64,000 nt of DNA from assembly GCA_036504875.1 (NCBI GenBank), contig DASXUK010000040.1:29368-93367 (forward strand), given 5' to 3'. The notes under the pieces are model-generated. The model saw nothing but the letters and a program-made list of their open reading frames with translations, ran no database searches and was not told the DNA's origin. Shown one piece after another: positions 41,879 to 49,853 of this stretch; positions within the stretch are counted from its first letter, which is position 1, and each line of letters opens with the position of its first letter. A program made the position numbers and the translations under genes. Origin of the DNA: JACPFJ01 sp036504875 (lineage in GTDB: Bacteria > Desulfobacterota > Desulfuromonadia > Geobacterales > Pseudopelobacteraceae).

Positions 41879-44689
41879 ATGATGTGGAAAAAAAATCTAT
41901 CCATAGTAATGGTTTTCGTTCTGACGCTAATGGTGAGTCTCTGTCCTGTCTTTGTGCCAACGAAGGCAAGTGCTGAGATCAATAAAAAGACCTTGGCTGT
42001 CATTGATTCGATTAGTGTCTCTGGTGAGGGCGAAGCTGCAGAACTTATAATAAAGTTGTCCTCCCCCGTCACTTATACCAGCTATAAAACAACCGCACCT
42101 CTGCGATTAGTAGTTGATATTTCCCAGGCTACTCAGGGCGAAATTTCTGCGCCTATAGTAATCAATAAAGGTAACTTCAAAACCGTAACTGTCAACCGTT
42201 ATGATACTGACGCCGGAGTTCTTACTCGTGTTGATATTGAACTTGCTAAAGATGCCGAGGCCATAATTACAACCGCTTCTGATAATAAGAATGAAATCAG
42301 AATCTCCTTTCCTGCTTCACCAGCACAAGAGGCTGTAAGTCAAACTACTGCTCCTGCAGTTAAAGAAGCAGAACCTGCAAAAGAAAGTGTAGTAACCAAT
42401 CCTGGGGGGGCAGTAGTTTCATCACCTTCCCCAGCGCCTGAAACTAAAATAGAACCCCCCACACTGCCTGTTGAACAAGTCGCGCCAGTAACCCCGTCTG
42501 CTAAAAACGAATCAGCAACTCCTGCAATTGATCAAGCACGGTCATTATCAACAGTTACTGTAAAAAATGATGCTATTGTACTTGTCATTGAGGGTGGAGT
42601 CGGTGACTTTAAAACATTTCGTCTTAATAAGCCGGAACGGTTTGTGGTAGATCTTATAGATACGAAGAGCAAACTAGGTAATCGTATTATTCCGGTCAAT
42701 GCTGCAGGAGTTGCCTCGGCCCGAATTGGTCTTTATCCAGATAAAGTCCGCGTTGTGCTTGATGCAGTCAATGAAACCTTTCCGGAAGCCTCTGCAACAA
42801 AAACAAATGAAGGTATTACAATAACTTTAAATTCAAAAAAGTCGGATGAAAATCCAAATACCCACATAACGACTACTCATGCTAACAATGCCATTGAACC
42901 TTCTAATCAATCTGAGAAAAAAACTGATTCCTTAGCCACCGCTGATGTGCCAGCTGCAAAACATGAAAGCCTCCTTAGTAAAAATGAAGTTCCTCGTAGC
43001 AGCCTCGCTGCTGTAGAAATGATCGATTTTCAAGTTGTAGATGGTGTTTCCCGGGTTTCTGTAAAAATTTCAGGTGATATTGCTTTTGATGCACCTGTTA
43101 AATCCCCCGGATTTGTAACATTGACGGTCAAAAATGCCAGCCTTCCCAAGCACCTTCAGCGCTCCCTGGAAACTAAAGGTTTTATTTCACCTGTTCTTCG
43201 TATAACCCCAATAAAAGTTAAAACCCGTAAGGGATTTGATACCAAAATACGAGTTGCCCTTCGCACAGAAGTTCCTTTTGAATTTAAGCATGAAGGGGAC
43301 ATGCTGATTATGGATTTCAAAAACCCTGTTGGGATACCTGCAGAAAAAACACAAAATCTACCTCATGAGACAATCACTCAAGTTGCCCGTAACGCCAAGA
43401 CCTCTGCTAGCGAAGCCGAGCTTTCCTCAGAACTCAGTCCTGCCACAGAGTCAGCTACTAAACCTTTCGATTCAAGCAAATTGTATAAAGGACGTAAGGT
43501 AACACTTGAATTTGCTGACGCTGAAGTTCGTAAAATTTTTCAGCTTCTCTCCGAGGTTAGCAACAAAAACTTTGTTCTTGGAGACGACGTTACAGGCACA
43601 ATCAGTATAAAACTTGTAAACGTGCCATGGGATCAAGCTTTGGATATAATTCTCGATACAAAAGGGCTTGATAAACGCATTGATGGCAATATCATTGTCA
43701 TTAAAGGCAAGGGTAAGTTTAAGAGCCAAGCTGAGGAAGAGCAGGAAATTAAAAAACAGCAGTTTAAGGCCATAGAATTAAAAACTGAAACCTTCAGTGT
43801 CAATTATTCAGATATTGGAAGCATAGTTGGTCAGTTCTCTGCATTAAAAACAGATCGCGGCGCAATAGCTCAGGATGCAAGAACTAATAAGGTAATAGTC
43901 AAAGACATACCTCAAGCCATCGATGATATGCGAAAGCTCCTCCAACAACTTGATGTACCAGAAAAGCAGGTTATGATAGAGGCACGGATTGTGGAGGCAA
44001 CTTCTACATTTACTCGTAGTTTAGGCGTTAACTGGGGTGTCCATTTTCGTGATGGCTCAGGCTCTTTTATGGGGATAAATTCACTGGACACCGGTTTCGG
44101 CGGGTTAACCTCTGCTGCACCAACTACGGGTACAGGCGTGAACCCAGGCGGGTCCATGGGTATTTCATTCGGTACCCTCACCAGTAATATTCAACTCGAC
44201 ATGCGTCTTAATGCTGCTGCCAGTGCCGGTCTGATCAAGATCGTTTCCACTCCGAAAGTCGCAACTATCAATAATAAAACTGCTAAAATTACGCAGGGTC
44301 AACAGATACCTTATACATCATCCACCTCAGATAAGGTTGAAACAAAATTTATCGAGGCGGCCTTGTCTTTGGAAGTAACGCCACATATTAATGCCAATGG
44401 AACAATCGGAATGAAGATTGATGCCAAGAATGACTCACCTGGTACAAGCAGCGGTGGTGCAGCACCACCGATTAACAAGAAGCAGGCAACTACAGAGATG
44501 TTGTTAAGAGATGGTGAAACCACAGTTATCGGTGGGATCTATGTTGATAGTGATACAGAATCAGATGATGGGGTTCCATTCCTTATGGATATTCCGTTTC
44601 TCGGCACTTTATTTAAGACAAATAGTAAAAGTAAGACAAAGACAGAATTGCTTATTTTTATAACTCCCAGAATCCTGGGTTTTATTTAA
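41879..44689 (+). CDS. pilQ: Type IV pilus secretin PilQ
   Basis: 936 residues from the first of two adjacent ATGs (AAGGAG 6 bases upstream). Signal peptide (~1-32). Three AMIN-type peptidoglycan-binding domains (~40-135, ~215-310 and ~370-480) are separated by long Pro/Ala/Ser/Thr-rich linkers. Secretin N0/STN domain ~535-605 (VTLEFADAEVRKIFQLLSEV), N1 ~610-690, and the secretin pore ~700-936 ending in FGTLFKTNSKSK-type residues and LLIFITPRIL. It forms the outer-membrane channel for the pilus. Three AMIN domains make it longer than typical PilQ (~700-750). Confidence 0.96.
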   Translation: MMWKKNLSIVMVFVLTLMVSLCPVFVPTKASAEINKKTLAVIDSISVSGEGEAAELIIKLSSPVTYTSYKTTAPLRLVVDISQATQGEISAPIVINKGNFKTVTVNRYDTDAGVLTRVDIELAKDAEAIITTASDNKNEIRISFPASPAQEAVSQTTAPAVKEAEPAKESVVTNPGGAVVSSPSPAPETKIEPPTLPVEQVAPVTPSAKNESATPAIDQARSLSTVTVKNDAIVLVIEGGVGDFKTFRLNKPERFVVDLIDTKSKLGNRIIPVNAAGVASARIGLYPDKVRVVLDAVNETFPEASATKTNEGITITLNSKKSDENPNTHITTTHANNAIEPSNQSEKKTDSLATADVPAAKHESLLSKNEVPRSSLAAVEMIDFQVVDGVSRVSVKISGDIAFDAPVKSPGFVTLTVKNASLPKHLQRSLETKGFISPVLRITPIKVKTRKGFDTKIRVALRTEVPFEFKHEGDMLIMDFKNPVGIPAEKTQNLPHETITQVARNAKTSASEAELSSELSPATESATKPFDSSKLYKGRKVTLEFADAEVRKIFQLLSEVSNKNFVLGDDVTGTISIKLVNVPWDQALDIILDTKGLDKRIDGNIIVIKGKGKFKSQAEEEQEIKKQQFKAIELKTETFSVNYSDIGSIVGQFSALKTDRGAIAQDARTNKVIVKDIPQAIDDMRKLLQQLDVPEKQVMIEARIVEATSTFTRSLGVNWGVHFRDGSGSFMGINSLDTGFGGLTSAAPTTGTGVNPGGSMGISFGTLTSNIQLDMRLNAAASAGLIKIVSTPKVATINNKTAKITQGQQIPYTSSTSDKVETKFIEAALSLEVTPHINANGTIGMKIDAKNDSPGTSSGGAAPPINKKQATTEMLLRDGETTVIGGIYVDSDTESDDGVPFLMDIPFLGTLFKTNSKSKTKTELLIFITPRILGFI

Positions 44690-44733
44690 AAAATAAGAAC
44701 TATTTTTTAATGTAATGAGCCCAGGGGGACAAA

Positions 44734-45279
44734 ATGAGGTTGTATTTTTTATTTGGTGCAATTATTTGTTTTGCAATTTTAGAGGGCTGTGGTAGTGGAT
44801 CGTCTGTTGTTGGAGAAGGCAACACGGTTTATTTGGAAGCTGGAATTACTAGCGGTTCTAATCTTTCTGCCGATTCTCTATTGTCATCCGCCGCGCCCGA
44901 CATACTAGATTTTACTATCAAATCTACTGCATTTTCTAATGCTGGTGGTTTTGCGTCGGATGTTCAGATTAACCAACAAGATATTTCTTATGAATATCTT
45001 GGCAGCTCTGATCCAACTTTTAATTTAATTGCTAATTTACCAGCTTACCAAACATTTTCTACCGGGATACTCCCGCCGGGTGGCTCTCTTGACTTACAAA
45101 TCAGAGTAACACAAGCCTCAACTAAGCAGTTCATTTCCACTAATTACCTGTCAGCCTTTTCAACTTTACCGACCAACGTTTTGCGTTATAAGATCAATAT
45201 CAGATTTACCGGAACTGAAATAAAGACAAATAAGAGAATCTCAGTAACTACCTTTGCGAACTTATTTGTAAAACAATAA
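44734..45279 (+). CDS. Predicted lipoprotein, unknown function
   Basis: 181 residues. Lipoprotein signal with lipobox ILEGC (Cys19) and a small Gly/Ser-rich segment after it. The rest looks like a beta-sandwich (FTIKSTAFSNAGGFASDVQI, LRYKINIRFTGTEI) with no cysteines or motifs I recognise. CCCAGGGGG precedes the ATG. It follows pilQ by 44 bases and is followed by another lipoprotein gene, so it probably belongs to the pil operon. A role in secretin assembly (pilotin-like) is possible but not shown by sequence. Confidence 0.75.
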   Translation: MRLYFLFGAIICFAILEGCGSGSSVVGEGNTVYLEAGITSGSNLSADSLLSSAAPDILDFTIKSTAFSNAGGFASDVQINQQDISYEYLGSSDPTFNLIANLPAYQTFSTGILPPGGSLDLQIRVTQASTKQFISTNYLSAFSTLPTNVLRYKINIRFTGTEIKTNKRISVTTFANLFVKQ

Positions 45280-45318
45280 TTGCAATATCTGCTTAGAATC
45301 AAAAAAAGGAGGTGTTGC

Positions 45319-46563
45319 ATGTACAAGGTTTTGAACTACTTTTTAGCTGTCAGCATCCTTTTTATTCTATCTGCATGTGCTGGTGAAGGCACGGGTGAAC
45401 CAACAGCCAATTTACCCACCCCGCCACCACCGCCTGTTGTAATGAAGGGAGTTGGTACAATAACTGGTACCATTTATGCTCCCAATGGTAGTGATCCTAT
45501 TCCCGGTGCTAATGTTTACGTTGTTGCCACACCAATAGCTAAATCAAGCCTTGCTGCGGTAAATGTATGGGACATTAGCACTGCATCTTCCAAAACATTG
45601 ACTGAGGCTGATGGTACCTTTACCCTTCAAAATGTTCCTGCTGGTACAACAACTATTTACATTATAAAAGGGTTTTTTAAAAAAGCCTTTGTTGCATATG
45701 TAACACCGGACAAAACTACAACAATTTTAAAGACACTAACTACTTTGCCTGCAACAACTGATCTTGCGTCAGGGATTGGTATCCCCAAGATCGCTGTTGT
45801 TAAGGGAGTTTGGGATAAAATAGAGGATGTCTTGGCAAAATTAGGTCTTGGTTCTGTTGATTCAACAGGAGCTTTAATATCTGGGACACAAAAGTTTTCC
45901 ATTATTAATGATTCTTTGGCTCTTTTAACGAATACTACGGAACTCAATAAGTACAACATCTTAATATTCGACTGTGGCCCAACATCGACTGCAGTTACAA
46001 ACTCAACTGCCATTAGTAATCTCAGGAAATTTGTTGAAAATGGGGGTAGGTTATATGTCACAGACTGGTCGTCTGATGTCGTAGAGCAAGCTTTTCCCGA
46101 GTTTATGCAATGGTATGGTGGTACTAATATCTCACCGTTTACCCCTGAATCTATTGGAGGAGCGCGTGTTGGTACTAGTGGAATCACAACAGAAGCTACT
46201 GTAGTCGATTCTGAACTAAAAAAGTGGCTCGCTAATGTTAAGACCGGTAATTCAAGTACATCAAGTAACATACTAAGTTCTCTGAATTCAGATGGAACGA
46301 TTCATATTGAAGATTTTCTGGGGGGATGGGTGGTTATGGAGGCTCCTCACACTGGGGATGCTGGAAGTAAAGTGACCGTACACATTAAAGGTAATGTTTC
46401 ATGGAGTGGTGGTGCCGGTAACAAGCCACTTACTATATCTTTTCCGGTTGGAACTAATGGTGGTAAAGTGTTGTACAGTTCATACCATACTTCTGAGACG
46501 GCTCACCCATATTTTTTACCTCAAGAACGGGTTTTACAGTATCTGTTGTTCGAAATGATGTGA
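45319..46563 (+). CDS. Lipoprotein with carboxypeptidase-like regulatory and GATase-like domains
   Basis: 414 residues from the ATG after AAGGAGGTG. Lipobox LSAC (Cys20), a poly-Pro linker (~32-38), then a carboxypeptidase-regulatory-like (transthyretin-type) domain ~43-140 (ITGTIYAPNGSDPIPGANVYV, TLQNVPAGTTTIYI). The C-terminal ~250 residues resemble a class I glutamine amidotransferase/ThuA-like fold (YNILIFDCG, RKFVENGGRLYVTDWS, VLYSSYHTSETAHPYF). The catalytic Cys of true amidotransferases is not obvious, so it may be a binding domain. It is the last gene before a terminator, at the end of the pil operon. Confidence 0.78.
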   Translation: MYKVLNYFLAVSILFILSACAGEGTGEPTANLPTPPPPPVVMKGVGTITGTIYAPNGSDPIPGANVYVVATPIAKSSLAAVNVWDISTASSKTLTEADGTFTLQNVPAGTTTIYIIKGFFKKAFVAYVTPDKTTTILKTLTTLPATTDLASGIGIPKIAVVKGVWDKIEDVLAKLGLGSVDSTGALISGTQKFSIINDSLALLTNTTELNKYNILIFDCGPTSTAVTNSTAISNLRKFVENGGRLYVTDWSSDVVEQAFPEFMQWYGGTNISPFTPESIGGARVGTSGITTEATVVDSELKKWLANVKTGNSSTSSNILSSLNSDGTIHIEDFLGGWVVMEAPHTGDAGSKVTVHIKGNVSWSGGAGNKPLTISFPVGTNGGKVLYSSYHTSETAHPYFLPQERVLQYLLFEMM

Positions 46564-46587
46564 TTAAAGATTAGAGCTATAAGCAAC

Positions 46588-46616
46588 ATAAAAAGGCACA
46601 ATATGTGCCTTTTTAT
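46588..46616 (+). terminator. Terminator of the pilMNOPQ-lipoprotein operon
   Basis: A 13-bp perfect stem ATAAAAAGGCACA / TGTGCCTTTTTAT with a 3-base loop, 25 bases past the lipoprotein stop. Confidence 0.85.
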
Positions 46617-46786
46617 ATTTCCAGTACTGAAAGTAACTTTAGTTTTTTTATTCATATAAACTACCTATAATATTAATGCAAAATTGAAGTTTGACAAATT
46701 TTACTGTTTTGGTCATATTTTTTGTTTATAGTTTTCACTTACAAACTTCGTTCATAAAACTGTCCTAAATGAGCAGTGGAGAATCA

Positions 46787-47806
46787 ATGCAACCCCGCAC
46801 CATTACCCCCGAACGAAGCGACGACGATTTCCAGTTTGACGCTACCTTGCGTCCCCGGGCGCTTGATGATTATATCGGCCAGGAGAAGATCAAGGCTAAC
46901 CTGCGTCTGTTTATCGAAGCTGCCAGGGGGCGGGGAGAGGCGCTGGACCACGTCCTGCTCTATGGTCCGCCCGGCCTGGGCAAGACCACCTTGGCCAATA
47001 TCGTGGCCTGCGAGATGGGCGTCAACATCAAGTCCACCTCGGGACCGGTTATCGAACGCCCTGGCGATCTGGCCGCCATCCTGACCAATCTGGAACCCCA
47101 CGACGTCTTGTTCATCGATGAGATTCACCGTCTCTCCCATGTGGTGGAGGAAATTCTCTATCCGGCGATGGAGGATTTTCAGCTGGATATCATTATCGGT
47201 CAGGGCCCCAGCGCCCGCAGCATTAAGCTGGACCTGCCTCGCTTTACTCTGGTGGGAGCCACCACCCGCGCTGGACTACTCTCTTCACCCTTGCGCGATC
47301 GCTTCGGGGTCATCTCACGGTTGGAGTTCTATACCGAGAGTGAGCTTGCCACTATCATTGCCCGTTCCTCTCGCATTTTGGGAATGGAAATAGATCCATT
47401 AGCTGCCACTGAACTTTCTCGCCGCAGTCGCGGCACTCCGCGCATTGCCAACCGTCTGCTACGGAGAGTGCGCGACTTTGCCCAAGTGCGGGCCGAAGGT
47501 GTCATCACCCGCGATGTTGTACAGCAAACACTCACGCTGCTGGATATCGACGAGAAGGGTTTCGACCAGATGGACCGCATGATCCTCCTGGCCATCATCG
47601 ACAAGTTTAATGGTGGCCCGGTGGGATTGGACACCATTGCCGCGGCTATCAGTGAAGAGAGCGACACCATTGAAGATGTCTATGAGCCGTTTCTGATTCA
47701 GAATGGATTCCTCAATCGCACCCCCCGTGGCCGGGTAGCTACTATTGCCGCATACCAGCACTTTGGCCGCATTGCACCTGAATCCCCCCAGGGTAAACTT
47801 TTTTGA
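46787..47806 (+). CDS. ruvB: Holliday junction branch-migration helicase RuvB
   Basis: 339 residues with the start at MQPRTITPERSDD, where TGGAG lies at proper distance; an ATG 18 bases earlier has no ribosome site. AAA+ domain with Walker A YGPPGLGKTTLAN, Walker B DVLFIDEIHRL, sensor 1 GATTRAGLLSSPLRDRFG, and the C-terminal winged helix with the RuvB ending GRVATIAAYQHFG. It drives branch migration with RuvA. ruvA and ruvC are not adjacent, unlike the usual ruvCAB cluster. A DnaA-like gene overlaps its stop. Confidence 0.97.
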   Translation: MQPRTITPERSDDDFQFDATLRPRALDDYIGQEKIKANLRLFIEAARGRGEALDHVLLYGPPGLGKTTLANIVACEMGVNIKSTSGPVIERPGDLAAILTNLEPHDVLFIDEIHRLSHVVEEILYPAMEDFQLDIIIGQGPSARSIKLDLPRFTLVGATTRAGLLSSPLRDRFGVISRLEFYTESELATIIARSSRILGMEIDPLAATELSRRSRGTPRIANRLLRRVRDFAQVRAEGVITRDVVQQTLTLLDIDEKGFDQMDRMILLAIIDKFNGGPVGLDTIAAAISEESDTIEDVYEPFLIQNGFLNRTPRGRVATIAAYQHFGRIAPESPQGKLF

Positions 47807-48522
47807 TGATGCAACAGTTCTTCAATTTTCCTACCTCACCCACCTTCAACTTCGACAGTTTTGTTGTTTGTGACGGCAACAGCGCTGCTTTACAGTTCTC
47901 TCGTAGTATTGCCAATCAGGCAGAGCCCGAGAACCTGCTCTATCTTTACGGGCCGTCCGGCTCCGGCAAAACACATCTTTTAAAGGCCATCGGGCAGGAG
48001 CTATTTGCTGCTGATGGAATATCTTTCTCATATATCTCCTGTCGTGAGAGGTTCTCTGTAGAGGACTTAATTGAACGTTTTTCGAATTCTTCGCTATTGT
48101 TGGTGGATGACCTGCATCTGTTGCCTAAAGATGATGCCCTGCGAATCGGGCTTTGGCAGATCTTCAACGATTTCTATGGCACTGGCCGAAAGATCGCGCT
48201 GGCTGGCCTGTATCCCCCCCGCGAACTTTCCTGCCTTGACGATCATCTTATTTCCCGTCTTCTGTGGGGGCTGGTGGCACGGGTTGATGCCTCGGACGAC
48301 CATTCCCGCCGTATGATCCTAAAAAAAATAGCCGATGATCGTCAAGTGCGTGTGCCTGATGATGTGATGAACTACATCCTCATTACTACCAGCCGTGAGG
48401 TCGGGGATCTGATCAGCTGCTTCGAAGCGCTTTACAGTCTGTCGATGTCCGAAAAACGCAAGATAACTTTACCATTAGCGAGAGAATCCAGGGAGCGACA
48501 GCGTGCGGGAGCAGCGCAGTAA
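47806..48522 (+). CDS. DnaA/Hda-like AAA+ ATPase
   Basis: 238 residues from the ATG overlapping the ruvB stop by one base; TTG at 47803 and ATG at 47809 are alternatives. It contains only the AAA+ module of DnaA: Walker A YGPSGSGKTHLL, Walker B LLVDDLHLL, and the box VII-like HLISRLLWGLVARVD. Domain IV, the DNA-binding part, is missing. This is the layout of Hda, which in E. coli stimulates ATP hydrolysis by DnaA. It could equally be another DnaA-derived adaptor; no clamp-binding QL-L-F motif is certain, though MMQQFFNF near the start resembles one. Confidence 0.82.
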   Translation: MMQQFFNFPTSPTFNFDSFVVCDGNSAALQFSRSIANQAEPENLLYLYGPSGSGKTHLLKAIGQELFAADGISFSYISCRERFSVEDLIERFSNSSLLLVDDLHLLPKDDALRIGLWQIFNDFYGTGRKIALAGLYPPRELSCLDDHLISRLLWGLVARVDASDDHSRRMILKKIADDRQVRVPDDVMNYILITTSREVGDLISCFEALYSLSMSEKRKITLPLARESRERQRAGAAQ

Positions 48523-49850
48523 TGAGTCCCTTCCGTAATCGACTGAAAACACCTGAGGAAATTGAGCTTGACCGGAAACGTTTGGAACTGTCCCGTTTTC
48601 AGGAACAGTTAGCAGAGCGGGAAGACCGGTTAAAAATCTTTAAATCTGAAATCCGAATGTTCGAACAGGTCTACGAGGAAATCCTGGGGGCGCGGATTAC
48701 CGAGTTGGAAGAGCTTGAATGGCAATTAGATGGCCTTCTTGGACAGCAGGATAAAAACGAAGAAAAAAATACCTATAAAATTAAGAATGATTTCACCTAT
48801 TCCCACCATCGCACCGATCTTCTGGACGATGATGCCGACCAGGTTCAGGAAGCTCCCCAGAAGAGCCTGAAGAGCCTCTATCGTGAGGTAGCCAAAACAA
48901 TTCACCCTGATCTGGCATCGGACGAGGGTGAGCGTAAGCGCCGGCAGGAGTTGATGGCTGAAGCAAACCAGGCCTACGAGCATGGTGATCGTTCTGTTCT
49001 GGAGGATTTACTGTGCGAGTGGGAACCCGGACCAGATCTGGCTACGGAAATGGGTGTAGCCATTGAGCTGGTGCGGGTCATACGTCAGATAGCCCGCGTT
49101 CAACAAAACATCCACGAGATCAACCGCCAGCTTGCGGAGCTGAGAGATACAGACATATTTAATTTCAAACTGCGGGTGGATGAGGCCTTATCTGACGGCG
49201 TCGATCTTATGGCTGAGATGGCTGCCACGGTAGCGCTCAATATCAGCAAGGCCAAAAGACGTTTGGCAACTTTGCGGGGTGAGACTGATACAGGAGCTGA
49301 TGCTGAGGGTCCACCAGCTGAAACACGTATCGTTCATTTTCCTGTGGATCAATCATGCGGGATTATTTATGAGCGCAGTAAAGACTCGGTCGACTACCGG
49401 GACTGGCGACGATTGGGTAATGCCCGCGGAATGAGAGAGGTCTTTCTGGATAAGGCACTGCGCCTGGATGTGAAGGAAACAAGTGACAAGGAACTGGGTT
49501 TTTTGGAAACACTGCAGGCCGATGATCTTCAAGCGCTGTTTCTGCATGATATAGATGATAACTCTCTGGCGCACCTGGTCCATCTTTCGGGTCTTCAGGA
49601 ACTTTATCTTTCCAATACCCGGGTCAGCGATAGCGGTCTACAGCTGTTGAATAGCCTTTCAGGGCTTACCAGGCTTAGCATTTATCACACTGCTATCAGT
49701 GATGCAGGACTTGCCAATCTATCTAGTATGATCAGGTTGAGATGTTTGACCTGTACTGGTACAAGAATATCCGAGGAGGGTTTAAACCGTTTTCGGCAGA
49801 CCCTGCCGGGATGCAAGGTTGTAAGTTTTAAATGGCGGTATGAAAAATAG
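48522..49850 (+). CDS. J-domain protein with C-terminal leucine-rich repeats
   Basis: 442 residues, overlapping the previous gene by one base. N-terminal coiled coil ~10-75 (charged heptads, EEIELDRKRLELSRFQEQLA). Short J domain ~110-165 with the HPD tripeptide in AKTIHPDLASD and ANQAYEHGD. Helical middle region ~180-270. The C terminus (~340-440) has several leucine-rich repeats (LVHLSGLQELYLSNTRVSD, SGLTRLSIYHTAISD, LRCLTCTGTRISE). The HPD motif implies recruitment of DnaK, and the repeats suggest a bound client. Family unknown to me; the combination is unusual. A role beside RuvB and the DnaA-like protein is inferred from overlap only. Confidence 0.8.
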   Translation: MSPFRNRLKTPEEIELDRKRLELSRFQEQLAEREDRLKIFKSEIRMFEQVYEEILGARITELEELEWQLDGLLGQQDKNEEKNTYKIKNDFTYSHHRTDLLDDDADQVQEAPQKSLKSLYREVAKTIHPDLASDEGERKRRQELMAEANQAYEHGDRSVLEDLLCEWEPGPDLATEMGVAIELVRVIRQIARVQQNIHEINRQLAELRDTDIFNFKLRVDEALSDGVDLMAEMAATVALNISKAKRRLATLRGETDTGADAEGPPAETRIVHFPVDQSCGIIYERSKDSVDYRDWRRLGNARGMREVFLDKALRLDVKETSDKELGFLETLQADDLQALFLHDIDDNSLAHLVHLSGLQELYLSNTRVSDSGLQLLNSLSGLTRLSIYHTAISDAGLANLSSMIRLRCLTCTGTRISEEGLNRFRQTLPGCKVVSFKWRYEK

Positions 49851-49853
49851 GAT

